DNA of 33,428 bases from Funneliformis mosseae (GCA_910592005.1 CAJVPP010000405.1:1-33428); one strand, 5' to 3'. Positions 1-10,712 are shown, counted from the first letter of the stretch. Numbers and translations: made by a program. The notes: a model not told the origin generated them from the letters alone.

Positions 1-865
1 TATGTGCAGCACAGCCTATTTTTTCAACATTATTCATTAAAGAAATTGCATTTTTAATATTTGGGCTATTGTCTGTTATAGTTGCAAAATACTTATCTTT
101 TAAATTCCAATTTCAAGAATAGTATTTAAACAATTTTTAATATTTTCAGATGTATGTAGATTAGGTAATAATTCTATACTAATTAATGCTTTATGTAATT
201 TTATTTTCTGGTCTAACCATAAAATTGTTACACTAATATAGTTATTATTTTGATGACAAGTCCAAGGATCTGTTATAATATTAATGCTATTTGCATACCA
301 TAAAATTGTTACACTAATATAGCCATTATTTTGATGACAAGTCCAAGGATCTGTTATAATATTAATGCTATTTGCATTAGATTTTAATAACTCTTTAAGA
401 TTTTCTTTTATCCAATTATAACTATTGCATATCATTTCTTTGCATTTTTTTTCAGTTAGTATTCTAAATCCTGATTCAAATTCATGAAGCATATTTTAAA
501 ATGCATCATTTTAGAGGATATTTAATAGTTGACAATCAACAATAATAAAGTTATAAAAGACTGTTTCAAAGATAATTGATGCTTTATAGTAATATATTTC
601 ATTACTGTTCTAATATCACCAGTTGTATTTATTGGCTCTTCTGAATGATTTTTATCAATTCTATAATTCTGCTAAAGATGTTTTTGAGTAATAGTAGTTG
701 AAGAACCTTTTATCCACTTATAATATTTTATAATACTTTTATTTTTGCATATCTAACAAACAAGATATAACTGTTTTTCCTCTTCATTATACTCCTCAAA
801 ATAGTAGTCCCAAATAATACTTGAATTTTCTTGTTTACGTTTATTATTAGTTTTATCTATTTTTT
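1..865 (-). pseudogene. hAT-family transposase with BED zinc finger, decayed and cut by window edge
   Basis: hAT transposases cut and paste DNA. Reading the minus strand, the N-terminal part (about 865-590) resembles a BED finger: IWDYYFEEY, then a C-x2-C pair with a TAG between the cysteines, then SSTTITQKHL; the expected last His reads as Tyr. About 530-480 gives IVDCQLL and MLHEFESGF, typical of the region before the hAT catalytic core. The core block TDPWTCHQNN followed by YISVTILW is clear at 220-380 but is present twice because of an 81-bp in-frame duplication. A frameshift near 115 then leads into an ITDN-type block and CAAH at the window start, so the C-terminal half lies outside. At least five in-frame stops and the frameshift make it non-functional. 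The family call is firm; the exact 5' limit is not. Confidence 0.8.
217..378. repeat. 81-bp tandem duplication, two units, inside the hAT gene
   Basis: Units at about 217-297 and 298-378 are nearly identical; the visible difference is gttatt against gccatt. The length is 27 codons, so the reading frame is kept and the core block TDPWTCHQNN appears twice. Confidence 0.9.
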
Positions 866-1140
866 GAAATAAAAATTAAACAAAGAATAAGATGGTATAT
901 TGATAAATTACATTGTATTACAATTCACAAATTTTAATATAAAATTAATTTAAATATATTTTTCTATTCTAAATAAATATTTTAAATTTTAATTTAAATC
1001 TCTAAACTAATTTTATATATAAACTGGTTTGAAATCATAAACTGATTTGAGTTTTAAAACTGATTTTATATTAAAAAATCAGTTACCAGATCTTTAAAAT
1101 TTTTTTTTAAACCCAGTTACTAAATAAATAAACTAAAACT
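866..1140. other. AT-rich junction between hAT gene and polymerase remnant
   Basis: No coding signal seen. At 1020-1160 short related words recur: aactggtttga, aactgatttga, aaactgatttta, then aaccagtttt on the other strand. These may be the remains of a transposon end. The polymerase reading frame starts abruptly just after this block, so an insertion or deletion here probably removed its catalytic part. Confidence 0.5.
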
Positions 1141-2434
1141 AAAGACTGAAAACCAGTTTTGAAGCACTATGAAGAAGTATTATTCCCAGTAGTATCTATT
1201 AAAAAGAAAAAATATTTTGGTATCCCTCATGAAGATACAGTAAACTTCAGTCTGAAGAAACCCTTCATTAGAGGAATTGATACTGTGAAATAAGACAAAT
1301 CCCAGCTTTTTAAGATTATAGGTGAATGGATTATGAATAAAGTCAGAAATGTCAATAATGAATGCATCCTTTATAAAATTGTTGAAGGTATTCTCTAAGA
1401 TGTCATAATCAATCCTAAGCAATGGGATTTTGAGCAGTTTATAGAGACTAATGTATAGAAACCTGATGTAGACAACAAAGCTATTTTGCAGTTTATAAGT
1501 CGAATGAGAGAAAAATACAACAGTAAAATTCCAATACTGGGCGAGCACTTTAGTTATATAGTGACTCATCCTAAAAACACTTTTGATTTACATGGTAAAA
1601 AATTAACGCTAACTAAGGGTGAAAAAATAGAATTCGCTGATGTAACGAAAGAATTGGAAAAGGAGCTAGATTTATATTATTATTTTGAAAAAAACTATTG
1701 TTGAACTCTATGCTTGATTTATCATATATGATAAAAAGTATAAGTTAGCATCCTCTAGTAGAATTATGCGAATTGAAAACCCAGATGAGAAATATAAGCA
1801 GATTGATGATTATACTTAAAACAAGGCTAAGTCATGGCTTGAAAAATTTGTAAAAAAGAATATTATAGTGAATAATGTTACTTTTAAGATGATGATATTT
1901 CGTAAAAATGCTTATAAACACGCCTATAAAAATGTGATTAAAAAAGCACAAGAAATATTATATCAAAAGATAGGTAGTTCATATAAAATATTTCATGATA
2001 GATGGCTTAGCTATGAAATTTTCATAGTAAGTGATCCTGTTTAGGTATTATAGGAGAAATTTATGAAATATGCTAGAAAAATTTCAAAAGATAAAAACCT
2101 ATTGGTAGATAACAAAATTAAGAAAAAAATATGCTCTGATTTTGCTTGATATCCTAGCAAGCTTGCAAAGTGTATTGAAGAGTATAATTTATTTTTTCAT
2201 AAATTAGTCTATCATATACATTATAAAGAGTATGTATCAATTCCAGAAGAAATTGATTCATTTTCATCCATACGAAAAAATGAGATAATTGCTGACCTAC
2301 TCACCTTACTTCATATATTAAAAATTGAGGCGCTAAATGATATTAGTAATTTATGGTATTTCCATCTTGAGGATAGAAGCGTTAGCAAAGTATTTAAATA
2401 GATAATATTATTAAGTATTCTAGTGGAGGTGTGA
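1141..2434 (+). pseudogene. Family B DNA polymerase, C-terminal thumb and tail only (Polinton-like)
   Basis: Family B polymerases of the protein-primed or Pol-delta-like type copy the element. The reading begins with the block after the palm: [18 protein letters not shown], then FIRGIDTVK, the usual 'KG(I/V)ET V+R' entry to the thumb. GEHFSYIVTHP and LDLYYYFEK match the end of the thumb in delta-like enzymes ('G(D/E)+ (V/I)P YVI' and 'D..YY(L/F)E'). A C-terminal extension of roughly 240 codons follows. The exonuclease domain and the palm with YGDTDS are absent, so the gene is 5' truncated. In-frame stops occur at 1147 (TGA), 1291 and 1396 (TAA), 1456 (TAG), and several after 1700, nearly all where Gln, Trp or Arg would fit. 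There is one frameshift in the A run near 1690. The apparent end at the TGA of 2432 is uncertain. Confidence 0.8.
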
Positions 2435-2439
2435 TAATT

Positions 2440-3617
2440 TCAGCTAAGAGTACTTGCAATATTATTTATGACCGCATATTTTTTCTCATACAATAATATC
2501 GATTAACTTTAATTTCTATATTCAATCTGGGTTTGTAAGGCAAATATCTCTTCTGGCCTGATCATAGAATGAGATGCTTTGCATAACCCCTATTTATATA
2601 ATTTCCATATGTAAAAAATTGGTTACTTTTTTTTCACAAATTCTTAACATTTCCTGGCTATGAGCCATATAATCGCAATAAGTACTAGGGTAAGTATAGA
2701 ATATATTAATATAGGTGATATCAAGGAACTTATAATGATAGGAGTAATTGCTAGTAAAGATACCACTTCTGCACTACTTACAGAAATTATTTGAGACGAT
2801 AGATTAAGAGCGAAAGGTTAGTCAGAAGATGCTGTATATGATGAATTATTCATAGATAAAAGTGGAGGATCTACTTCATAATATGAAGCACTTCTTGGCT
2901 CTTTCTTTAACACTAACTGGTTGTATAGCAATCTATTTTCTCTATTAAATTTAATCGCGCTGAAGACAAAGCATCTCTTTCCTGACTGGTTATCTCATGT
3001 GTCACTTTTATTCCTTTTTCCATGCATTCTATTTCATATTTTTTTGAATTTAGGTCTTTATTTGCTCGCTTTAATTCAAGTCTGAGAGAATTAATCTCTT
3101 TGGATTCAGATAAGCTTATTTGGACTAACTCCTCTATCACCCCTCCTATTATATCCAAATCATGATATGTACACTCTAGATCTATGTCCTCTAACTTACC
3201 TTCTAATTCACGTATTTTAGCTTTAAAAGAAAGAATCTGAATCTTATCAGCAGATGAAGCTTTCTATGCCAAATTTACCTCTCTCTTTAGTATTTTAATA
3301 TTTAATTTAAGCGATTTGATTTTGGCAGTATATCTGACTTCAAACTCACGTTGACTCTCAGAATGAGATTTCTGTTCAGAAATAAGTTAGGATCTAACTT
3401 TAGTACTTGATGCATTAACTGGCCAATCTTATTTTCAATATCAGCATAGGTTCACTGAAACTCCTTTTCTCATTTTGAATTTTTAGCCTGCAACTTTTCG
3501 TTGAAGTTAATAATTCAGAGTTAAAATTAATAGTATATCTTAATTTTTTTCGAGCTCTTGCTCATATGTATTACTCAGCTGATATTCTATATCTTTTATA
3601 TCTTTCAGTGTATACAT
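2440..3617 (-). pseudogene. Coiled-coil protein with C-terminal membrane segment, element-encoded, broken
   Basis: I do not recognise the family. Reading from an ATG at 3617, the product starts MYTLKDIKDIEYQL and is mostly long charged helix: heptad-rich stretches such as IREL EGKLEDIDLE and LRLELKRANKDL cover about 3600-2915. After a frameshift near 2910 the frame runs through a Ser/Pro-rich linker into a strongly hydrophobic stretch of about 25 residues (PIIISSLISPILIYSILTLV and onward to about 2665), followed by basic ARK and a short tail ending at TGA 2442-2440. In-frame TAG, TAA and TGA fall at Gln- or Trp-like places (for example EKEFQ*TYADIENKIGQ). At least three frameshifts are visible. 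The layout, coil then membrane anchor, would fit a membrane or particle-surface protein, but that is inference. Confidence 0.6.
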
Positions 3618-3899
3618 ATTAGGCATAATATTGGCATGGTTATATAGCAAGAAAAAATGCACAAATAAATTTTCAAGATAATAGACATAATCTGTTTATT
3701 TAGAATAATACATTTTTTCTAAATATTCTGTTTATTCTGTATATCCTATACATCTAGAATATTATCTTCTTATATATCCTGTATATCCTATATATTCAGA
3801 ATGATACATTTTTTCTATATATCTTATTTAATAAATTATTTCAGAATATTATATTAGATATATAAAAAATATTGCTACCATACTTAGGCAATGCATGAA
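3618..3899. promoter_or_regulatory. Divergent intergenic region with short direct repeats
   Basis: This lies between the starts of the coiled-coil gene (-) and the HTH-like gene (+), so it should hold both promoters. It contains the words tctgtatatcctata twice (about 3734 and 3777) and agaat(a/g)atacattttttct twice (about 3702 and 3799). No defined TATA box or operator can be assigned. Confidence 0.35.
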
Positions 3900-4446
3900 A
3901 TGTGATGCCCTTCTTTTTTATCAGCTGATTATGATCAAATTATGCAATATACTGAAAAAAAGCCTAAAGATAAAGTTTTAAAGGATTTAACAGATAAATA
4001 TCGCATATCACAAAAATGTATTTATCAGATCTGAAGAGGTGAAAAAAATAGGATTGCGTGAAATTAACAAATTCATATGTCAACAGCTGGTTCTGAAGGA
4101 ACTGCTTCACTTTTTAATATAAATATTGTAGGCAGACAGATCAAATCAGAGATCTAAGATCAAAATGTTTTCCATTTACAGAACTGGAAAAACAAATATG
4201 TGATGTTAAGATAGAGCCTAGTAAATTTATTGATTCAGTTTTAGAAGAAGGTGAGAAGACAAAAAAGACTGGAGGAAAGAAGTTGAAGTTTAAGTTCACG
4301 TTAGCTTTGCCAGTACTATCTATTGAGACTCAGCTAAATTCCAGCTTCAAAGAAGAATACAAATAATATAAATTTGGATGCATTATATGAGAAGGTAGTC
4401 AAAAAAAGCACAAAAATTATAGGTGTAAAAAAGTAGTGTTATTCTG
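3900..4446 (+). pseudogene. Small HTH-like DNA-binding protein of the element, broken
   Basis: From ATG 3900 the frame gives LSADYDQIMQYTEKKP, then LKDLTDKYRISQKCIYQI*RG, which looks like a homeodomain-like helix-turn-helix of the kind found in transposases (helix 2 LKDLTDKYRIS, recognition helix QKCIYQIWRG with TGA at the Trp site). A Ser/Thr-rich linker follows. After a frameshift near 4185 the frame gives DVKIEPSKF, EEGEKTKKTGGKKLK and an Ile/Gln-rich end. Stops at 3903 (TGA), about 4033 (TGA) and later TAA codons fit Trp and Gln. It converges on the gag-like gene and overlaps its 3' end by about 30 bases. A regulator or DNA-binding accessory role is inferred only. Confidence 0.5.
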
Positions 4447-7400
4447 AAAATAACTTGCCTATTCCTTAAGAAGACTTTTGCAAAACTCATTGATTTCTGA
4501 ATTATACTTAAGAGTGCTATATAGCATTTTTTCAAGCTCTTCATAACTCACTTTTTTTTAATATGCCATCTTTACTTAAATCCTGTGAAATTTTATCTAA
4601 AGTCGAAGAATTGTCACATTCAGAAATAATGTTCGCATAATTTACCTTGAGCTTGTTCTTGACCTTATGTATATTAATTGGGATAAAAAATTCCTTACTA
4701 TTACACTCTAGTTTTAATTCTCATTTCGATACAAATAAATCATAGTTATATTTATCAAGTAAAGTATTAGGTAAAATTAGCATCAGTTTTCCAAGATGGT
4801 TTTTAATTACTGCAAAATCAGAATATATGGTACACCTAGGAGCAAAATATATTGATACATTCCTAGCTATACTAAGCAACTCTATAAGAACTGTAGTAAC
4901 GCCTTTAAGGTTATGCCTTTTACTTGTATCAATTTTTAGTTTTAATCATTTGGCTATATCATCAATCACAATTGCAAAATTAGCACTGGAATCAACCATG
5001 GCATCTGGAATGACCAGACGCTTAATTTTATACTTAGTAGTAACAACATCAGTAGCGAGATCCTTTTTGAATGAAATTGATTTCTATAGGCTCATTTAGA
5101 ATTTCATTTTCTCCATCTGAGTCTGGAGTTTCAGGAGTATTCGAAGTAGAGTCATCTTTATCATCAACCAGTATTCTGAAAGCAGAATTCTGCGATTAAA
5201 AAAAAGCTATAATGGTATCAACCTTTTTATTAAGCACCTTTTTAATAATTTTCTCAATAATATTTTCCAAGCGGAATTAGTTATCCTGTGACGGTGACTT
5301 TAAACTTTGCTTTTTCTTTTTAGAAATAGGAGTTGAAACCAAAGGAGTTGTCTCTATATCTTTTATCTCTTGAGACTTAGCCGTAATGTAACCTTTGATT
5401 TTTTCTTTTGTGATAAAGGGGGAGGATTAATTGATTCTTTCTTCACTTTTTTTTGTCTTAGTAATATTAACATTAATATTAGCTTCAGATTCAGATTCAG
5501 ATGAAGAACTTGAACCAAAATCAGAATAGTTATCAGACAACATATCAGAATTAGTATCCGAACTTGAACCTGAATCTAAAGTAATAAGATTTACTTTACC
5601 CTTTTTGAACTTACTCTTCTTTTTTCTGGAACACTTATGAGAATTATAATTAGCTTTACCATATTTAGAGCATTTATGCTTGGCTAACTTTTTGATCACA
5701 TTAACCATTTGAGAGTATTTTTTGGAAAGTTTAGTGTAATTGGTATTAGCAATGCCCAATCTTCTTATTAATTTGTCATTATTAAAATTATCTAAGGATG
5801 TAAGATCTTTTGGTATATCAACTGGCATTTTCAACTGTACTATACGTATATACATCTTTTCTAAGACATCATTATTTTAGGGTTATACCTGAATTAGTTG
5901 AACTAACTGTGCTTCAAGGAAGGCTATTTGGAAATTTAACTTTTCAATCTTAGCTAAATTACTCTAATAATTTTGACCCTATTTAAATTAAGAACACGTT
6001 CCAACCATATGTCTTTTAGATTTATAAAAAATGCATTAATAGTAACAGGAGTGACAGCTTGCATCTATGTATAAAGATCTCCTAATAAGTAGTTCCTAAG
6101 AAATTCTATAGTTTGTGTATCACCATCTGCTACATCTAATAATAAAGGTCAGATTCTTTTTTCATAAGTATCTGGCGAGTCTATGGGTAGAAATTTTTCT
6201 TAAGTTAATCTTTAAAGTGCTGACTACTGATTACTTACTATTTCTCATTGATAATGTGATCTCATTCAAGCACGTAAAGTATCTGAAATATTAATAGGAG
6301 TTACAGGATTAGTATAAGGATCATTTGCTAGAACTGGTAAATATTTTCCTTCTATCTGAACTTTATAAATATTACACTTGACAGCATTATCAAAATCTCT
6401 AGTATTTGCATTTTTAAGAATAGTCATATGTTCTTGCATGAATGATATTAATTAAATAAACCTATCCAAATAATCGTCAGGAGGTTCTTGGTCTGTATAC
6501 AGCTTATTTTTAGCAAGAATGAGTGCAATCAAATTTAATACTGGTAAACATCTAGCATCAGCCATATTTCCTAATAGATTATTCTAAAACACCAAATTTA
6601 TCCCAGCAAATTTAAAATATTCTGGCCTCTTTGCCTAATCACTAGCTGAAAAACAAACTTTTCACATATCAATTCGCTAATGCAGGTTTGTTTTCTCGCT
6701 ATAATGACTAACATCCTATTTACTTAATTTTGGGTGTTAGTTTACAACTGTCAAGTATTTTGCTAAAGATGGTTAACATTTTACTAATATAATATCTGTT
6801 TAGTAAACTTTTCTCACAATAATTCTTGAACACACCTATACTTATTTCAATATGAGAAATACCAACAGCAAAGATTCTTTTTTCTCATTATTATAAGCCA
6901 AAATATCTATATCCTGTTCTCCTTAAGCATTATCTTCCTTCCTTATAGCTACATTTCTTTCTCTTATAGTTCTTTCAACCTGAACGTGAGATCATCTAAT
7001 AAATGTTATAACTGTAAATTCTGATTTTTGCCATTATTTAACTAATTTCTAAGATCATCTACCCACTAAATTGAATTATTTAATAGGTTCTGATATTGAT
7101 CCCTCTCAGTTGTGATGTTTTGCAAAGTAATCTGAATAGTATTTAACAAGCCTCTGATTTTATCTATAATATTAGTAGGATTTTGCATAGGATATTAATC
7201 CCCTAATGTGATTTTCAATTCAATCTAACCCTCTATTAACATTTATAATAAGATTAGTTGTTGCTATATCTAAGCATTTATTGGGATTTTTTTATCTATG
7301 AGAATCTGAATTCTCACTTTAAGATATCTAACCTTATTTTTAAGCTTTATGATTCAGCTATCTTAAATGGATTCAACCTCATTTTTGAATTTTTTATTCT

Positions 7401-7692
7401 ATTGTAAAACCTTAAGCTGTTTTTACAAATCAGATATTTCTGATTTAAGTTTCTTTACCTCTTTTTCATAGGTTACAATAGTATTATCCTATAATAAGAT
7501 AGTTCAATAATACTGCTCAAGCTCCTTCACAAGAGAGCCAAGTTTTTTCTCATTGCTCTTATTAATAAAAATTTCATCTTAAAGCTCACTACGAAGCTCC
7601 TGATTCATATCTAAAAGTTGTAAATATGCTGGATCATATGAAAGTATAGGTATAGTATTTTTAATCTGATTTAAAGAATATTATATAATCAT
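4417..7692 (-). pseudogene. Long coiled-coil / gag-like / zinc-knuckle / retropepsin-like protein, broken
   Basis: Read downward from an ATG at 7692. (1) About 7660-6900 is coiled coil, e.g. LLDMNQELRSEL and KEVKKLKSEISDL. (2) About 6330-5900 resembles a gag capsid-type helical region: ISDTLRA*MRSHYQ, ALQRLTQEKFLP, DTYEKRI, FLRNYLLGDLYT, INAFFINLKDIWLERV. (3) 5685-5632 is a zinc knuckle read as CSKYGKANYNSHKC, where Cys-x2-Cys-x4-His-x4-Cys is expected; the second Cys and the His are both Tyr now. (4) An acidic Ser/Asp linker. (5) About 5000-4550 resembles a retropepsin: VDSSANFAIVIDDIAK in place of D-S/T-G, then a hydrophobic sheet-rich domain with DFAVIKNHLGKLML. (6) A short tail to TAA 4419-4417. 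Many TAA/TAG/TGA sit at Gln/Trp sites and there are several frameshifts. No reverse transcriptase follows. The Gag-Pro resemblance is by motif, not alignment. Confidence 0.6.
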
Positions 7693-7714
7693 TGCCTAAG
7701 AATAAGCCAACCAT

Positions 7715-8770
7715 AAATTATAATAGATCCTAATGAAGAGCTCCGCATTATGTGTAAACTTCTGTATTATAATATTTCTGGATTTTATCTGAATGCTAAG
7801 AAATTGCAAAAAAAATGTCAAGATAAAGAAAGGGTTTTAAAGTTTTCAATTACAGGATATTACAAAGTGATTAGGATATCAATATAGCTATCAAATCCAT
7901 CAATACCCATTATTTTATAAAGTTGAGGTAAAGTTTTTCAAAGATTAAGATTTCAAACAAAGTCTATCAATGCGATATATTGCTTCATATTTATGATCGA
8001 GATGGTGGAAGAGTATTTGTTTACACTCTTCTAGTTATTAACGTGGTAATACATTTTAAGAATAAACGCATACTAACATCAAGAAATAGCTTAGAAATCT
8101 GAATTGTGATTAAAAATATTTATGAGGATCCTTCTAACCCTCTTATTTGGCTAAAATTATTAATGACTAATAATGATATTTCATTCTGAGATGTATTTTC
8201 ATGAAGAATATAATAGTATAATATTACAATACATATTATCGACTTTTATAGTTTTGAGAATCTGGCTTTCATTAAAGCATTTAAGAAAACAATAGCAAAA
8301 TTAACATATAAGGTCCAATATATTATAGAGGAACGATTAACTGATGGAGAACGATCAAGAATATTTAAGAGAATCCTTAAGAAGTATATTGATTATCTGA
8401 ATAATAGTAAAACTCATCTTATTGAGATGTCACTAACTTATGCTATAACTTTAGGAGAAGTTGAATCAAAGCCTTCTAAAAAATCCAAGCGTACAATCAG
8501 AAAAGATGAAGAGATAAAATTACAAAAGGTATAGCAGTTAGATATCTGTTAAAAGCAGGCGAGTTAGAAGAAGACCATAGATGTAGAGCAATCAATCCAT
8601 ATTAGAGCTTACATGTCTTTAAGATAAAAAGAATTATTATTGGGAAAAATCCACCACAGCCTGTTTTATATTATCTTGAGAATGAAATCATTAAATCAAC
8701 CACTCATCTGATAGAATGAAATCCTAAAAGACCTTTTAAATATAAGGAACTTCAAGTAATCGAAGAACCT
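7715..8770 (+). pseudogene. rve-type integrase with C-terminal chromo-like domain, Polinton class, broken
   Basis: This enzyme would join element ends to target DNA. The N-terminal zinc-binding-like part reads YYNISGFYLNAKKL (about 7760-7800). The catalytic core follows a frameshift near 7930: NKVYQCDILLHIYDRDGG with the first Asp kept, then VFVYTLLVINVVIHFKN. The second site reads LMTNND at 8160-8177, where LMTDNG is expected, so the second catalytic Asp is Asn. The third region reads AFIKAFKKTIAKL, where the catalytic Glu is expected just before FN-TL, so Glu is apparently Lys. After a frameshift near 8527 comes YLLKAGELEEDHRCRA, then VFKIKRIIIGKNPPQPVLYY, matching the small beta-barrel/chromo tail of Polinton integrases. 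Every catalytic change is G to A. It is divergent from the gag-like gene, with about 25 bases between them. Confidence 0.8.
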
Positions 8771-9400
8771 GATAAAATCAAATATCTGCCTGATAAATTT
8801 ATGTGAAAATATCACCATACTGGATTTGTTCATTATGTTCGAGTTATTAATGATCAATTAACCAAAACCCATCAATATGCTGAAAAATGTGATGGACTAT
8901 ACCTTGAAAAGATCAGGTAAATAAATGGTTATAATATATATCTTTGGTCTTATAAAAATAGTACGCATCAATGGGAGTATCTATTAAAGTATATCATGAA
9001 AAAATTTGAATGATGTTCTCTTTGCCACCACACTACCAGTGAACACAAGTCTTGATATATTTTTGAAGATTTGTTAGAAAAGAAATTTTCACTATGTAGG
9101 CCTAATTTTTTGAATAGGATGCATTTCGATAGGTATAATGAGGAATTGCATCTTGCATTCAAATTCTAGGGATCTTAGCACTATCGACACAAAAACTTAT
9201 ACTATCAGAAGAGTGAAAGTTTAGAAACTTAGAGAATGCATGATCAGAAGAAGTAGAATATATACAAGAAGCAATGTATATACCTTATCGAAGTGCCTTA
9301 TAGTGCAGACTTATATCTGTTCATTAGATATACATTAATTGAGAAAGGGTTTTTAGATGAAGTGAAGCCTAACTCTTAAAAGTTCACATGATTTTAGGCA
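8771..9400 (+). pseudogene. Zinc-ribbon plus endonuclease-like module between integrase and ATPase, broken
   Basis: It is in the same frame as the integrase tail and the ATPase. The first half reads YAEKCDGLYLEKIRQ, then [21 protein letters not shown] (9014-9025 is the second Cys pair), the pattern of repeated 'GHxWxA...CPxC' zinc-ribbon units. The second half reads [41 protein letters not shown] and LIEVPY. This order (Asp, Glu, Q/G-x-QHY, D-x2-K-x3-C, LI-x-IPY) is that of a Vsr/PD-(D/E)XK-like nuclease seen in some giant viruses and bacteria with the same zinc ribbon. It may act as a homing or restriction-type nuclease. TAG and TGA stops again sit at Gln and Trp sites. No separate start codon is visible, so it could be a fused domain or a separate gene that lost its boundaries. 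Confidence 0.55.
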
Positions 9401-9459
9401 AATAAGTTCGCTGAAATTTCTTATTTTAATGTATTTTGTATATTGTATTATATAGAATT

Positions 9460-10220
9460 CTTTGTGTATAATGTTGACGAGATCTTCAAAAAATCTTTAA
9501 AGTGAATAAAAGGCAATAAATATAATCCAGATTGGCCTTTTCGTCATCTAGTTACTGAAGGCTCACATAATAGAAAAACTAATATGATTATCAATCTTAT
9601 TCTAGGCAACAAACTCCAATGCATATTTAAAGGTAAGAAAGGAAATAGATATATTAAAAATGATGATCTCATTTTAGTTGAAAAGCATGATGAACCTAAA
9701 TAGAAATTAGTAAAAAATGCTATTCACATTTTGCAAATAGTCTTGCGCTATATAAAGAAAATATCACATTTCAAACAATAAAAGCAGAAAAGATTTCAGA
9801 TATAAGCAAATTCTTCCTGAAAAGAAATACTGTTGTTATTTTTAAAGATCTTTATGTTGAATCAAAACAAGTACAAGAACGTATAGTTCCTTACTTCATT
9901 AGTGAATGGCATTAAAACATATCCCCTATATATGTGACTCAAAAATATTAAGCTATACCAAAGATAATTTATGAAAATATTTCGCATCTAATCATATTCT
10001 GAGGCAGATAGTTAGAATGATATCCATAAAGTCATGCGTCAATATACGGATAATCTAAAAAAAGCGTCTAAGATTATTGATAAGTATTTACAAGATAAAA
10101 TTTTATAGTCTTTGATTTCACTAAGCTAATAGATGATCCATTAGTAATTAGACTGAACTGGAATTCTTTTTTGAAGCTGAATGAGTAGAATTTTCTTAGG
10201 TACTAAGGATAAAATGTATA
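9460..10220 (+). pseudogene. A32-like (FtsK/HerA-class) DNA packaging ATPase, broken
   Basis: Polinton and NCLDV packaging ATPases pump DNA into capsids. The reading KYNPDWPFRHLVTEGSHNRK followed by TNMIINLILG places Walker A at 9551-9580; the Gly-rich loop (normally GGSGSGKT) is damaged to EGSHNRKT, mostly as expected from G-to-A. After a frameshift near 9770, TVVIFKDLYVE at 9829-9861 stands for Walker B (VVIFED), again Glu to Lys. SPIYVTQKY (about 9925-9951) is the sensor block typical of the family, followed by NISHLIIF. The tail reads DIHKVMRQYTDNL and, after another frameshift, VFDFTKLIDDPLVIRLNWNS. Length, about 250 residues, is normal for the family. The motif order is convincing even though every nucleotide-binding motif is broken. 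Confidence 0.8.
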
Positions 10221-10268
10221 TTTTTTTCTAGTTTCTAGATTATGTTTAGATTTACTATACCTCTTCAT

Positions 10269-10712
10269 CTATAATTTCCTTTCATGAGTGCTAGAATATA
10301 TTTCCAATTCTATAGTTACATCACTATGTTCTGTTTTAGAAAGAATCTGATCAACAAGAGTGATAATTTTCCTGTTCTTAGCAGAAATAATATCTTTCAG
10401 ATTCTGGTATTTATTCTCTAATATATCAATGGATTTTTCAGTAGACGCAATAACTTTTTTCGTATCAGGAATTATACTTTTGAAAAAGCTATTGAATCTG
10501 ATAATTGGGTGACTTTTCTGCTACTCTCCTCCAAAGATTTGGTCATGGCTACCTCACGAGACTTATATTGCTCTTGCAAGTCGAGAAGCTCTTCAATCTT
10601 TTTTTCTAGTACCTGCTTTAATAAACATAACTCCTCATTTTTTTTTCTTAACAAATGTTCACAGTCGCTAGTAATAGGCTACATTTTCAAATGCTCTTTT
10701 TTCTTAATACTG
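10269..10712 (-). pseudogene. Second coiled-coil protein of the element, cut by the pogo insertion
   Basis: No known family recognised. From the pogo insertion point downward the frame gives EHLKM*PITSDCEHLLRKKN, then a strongly heptadic stretch ELCLLKQVLEKKIEELLDLQ and REVAMTKSLEESSRKVTQL. After a one-base shift near 10490 it continues as SIIPDTKKVIASTEKSIDIL, ENKYQNLKDIISAKNRKI, ending STHERKL at stop 10271-10269. The one early stop, a TAG, is at a Gln site. The N-terminus is lost at the TA target duplication of the pogo element. Its single frameshift makes it one of the least damaged genes of the element. Confidence 0.55.

Noticed and set aside
1180..1569. A 129-codon minus-strand ORF
   Set aside because: It is antisense to the polymerase thumb, whose plus-strand reading has clear family motifs.
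2440..3617. Myosin- or kinesin-type host coiled-coil gene
   Set aside because: It lies within the element cluster, has the same stop signature, no motor or other host domain, and ends in a membrane segment.
4827..5099. A 90-codon plus-strand ORF
   Set aside because: It is antisense to the retropepsin-like domain, which gives recognisable motifs on the minus strand.
8968..9162. A 64-codon minus-strand ORF
   Set aside because: It is antisense to the zinc-ribbon/nuclease-like module.
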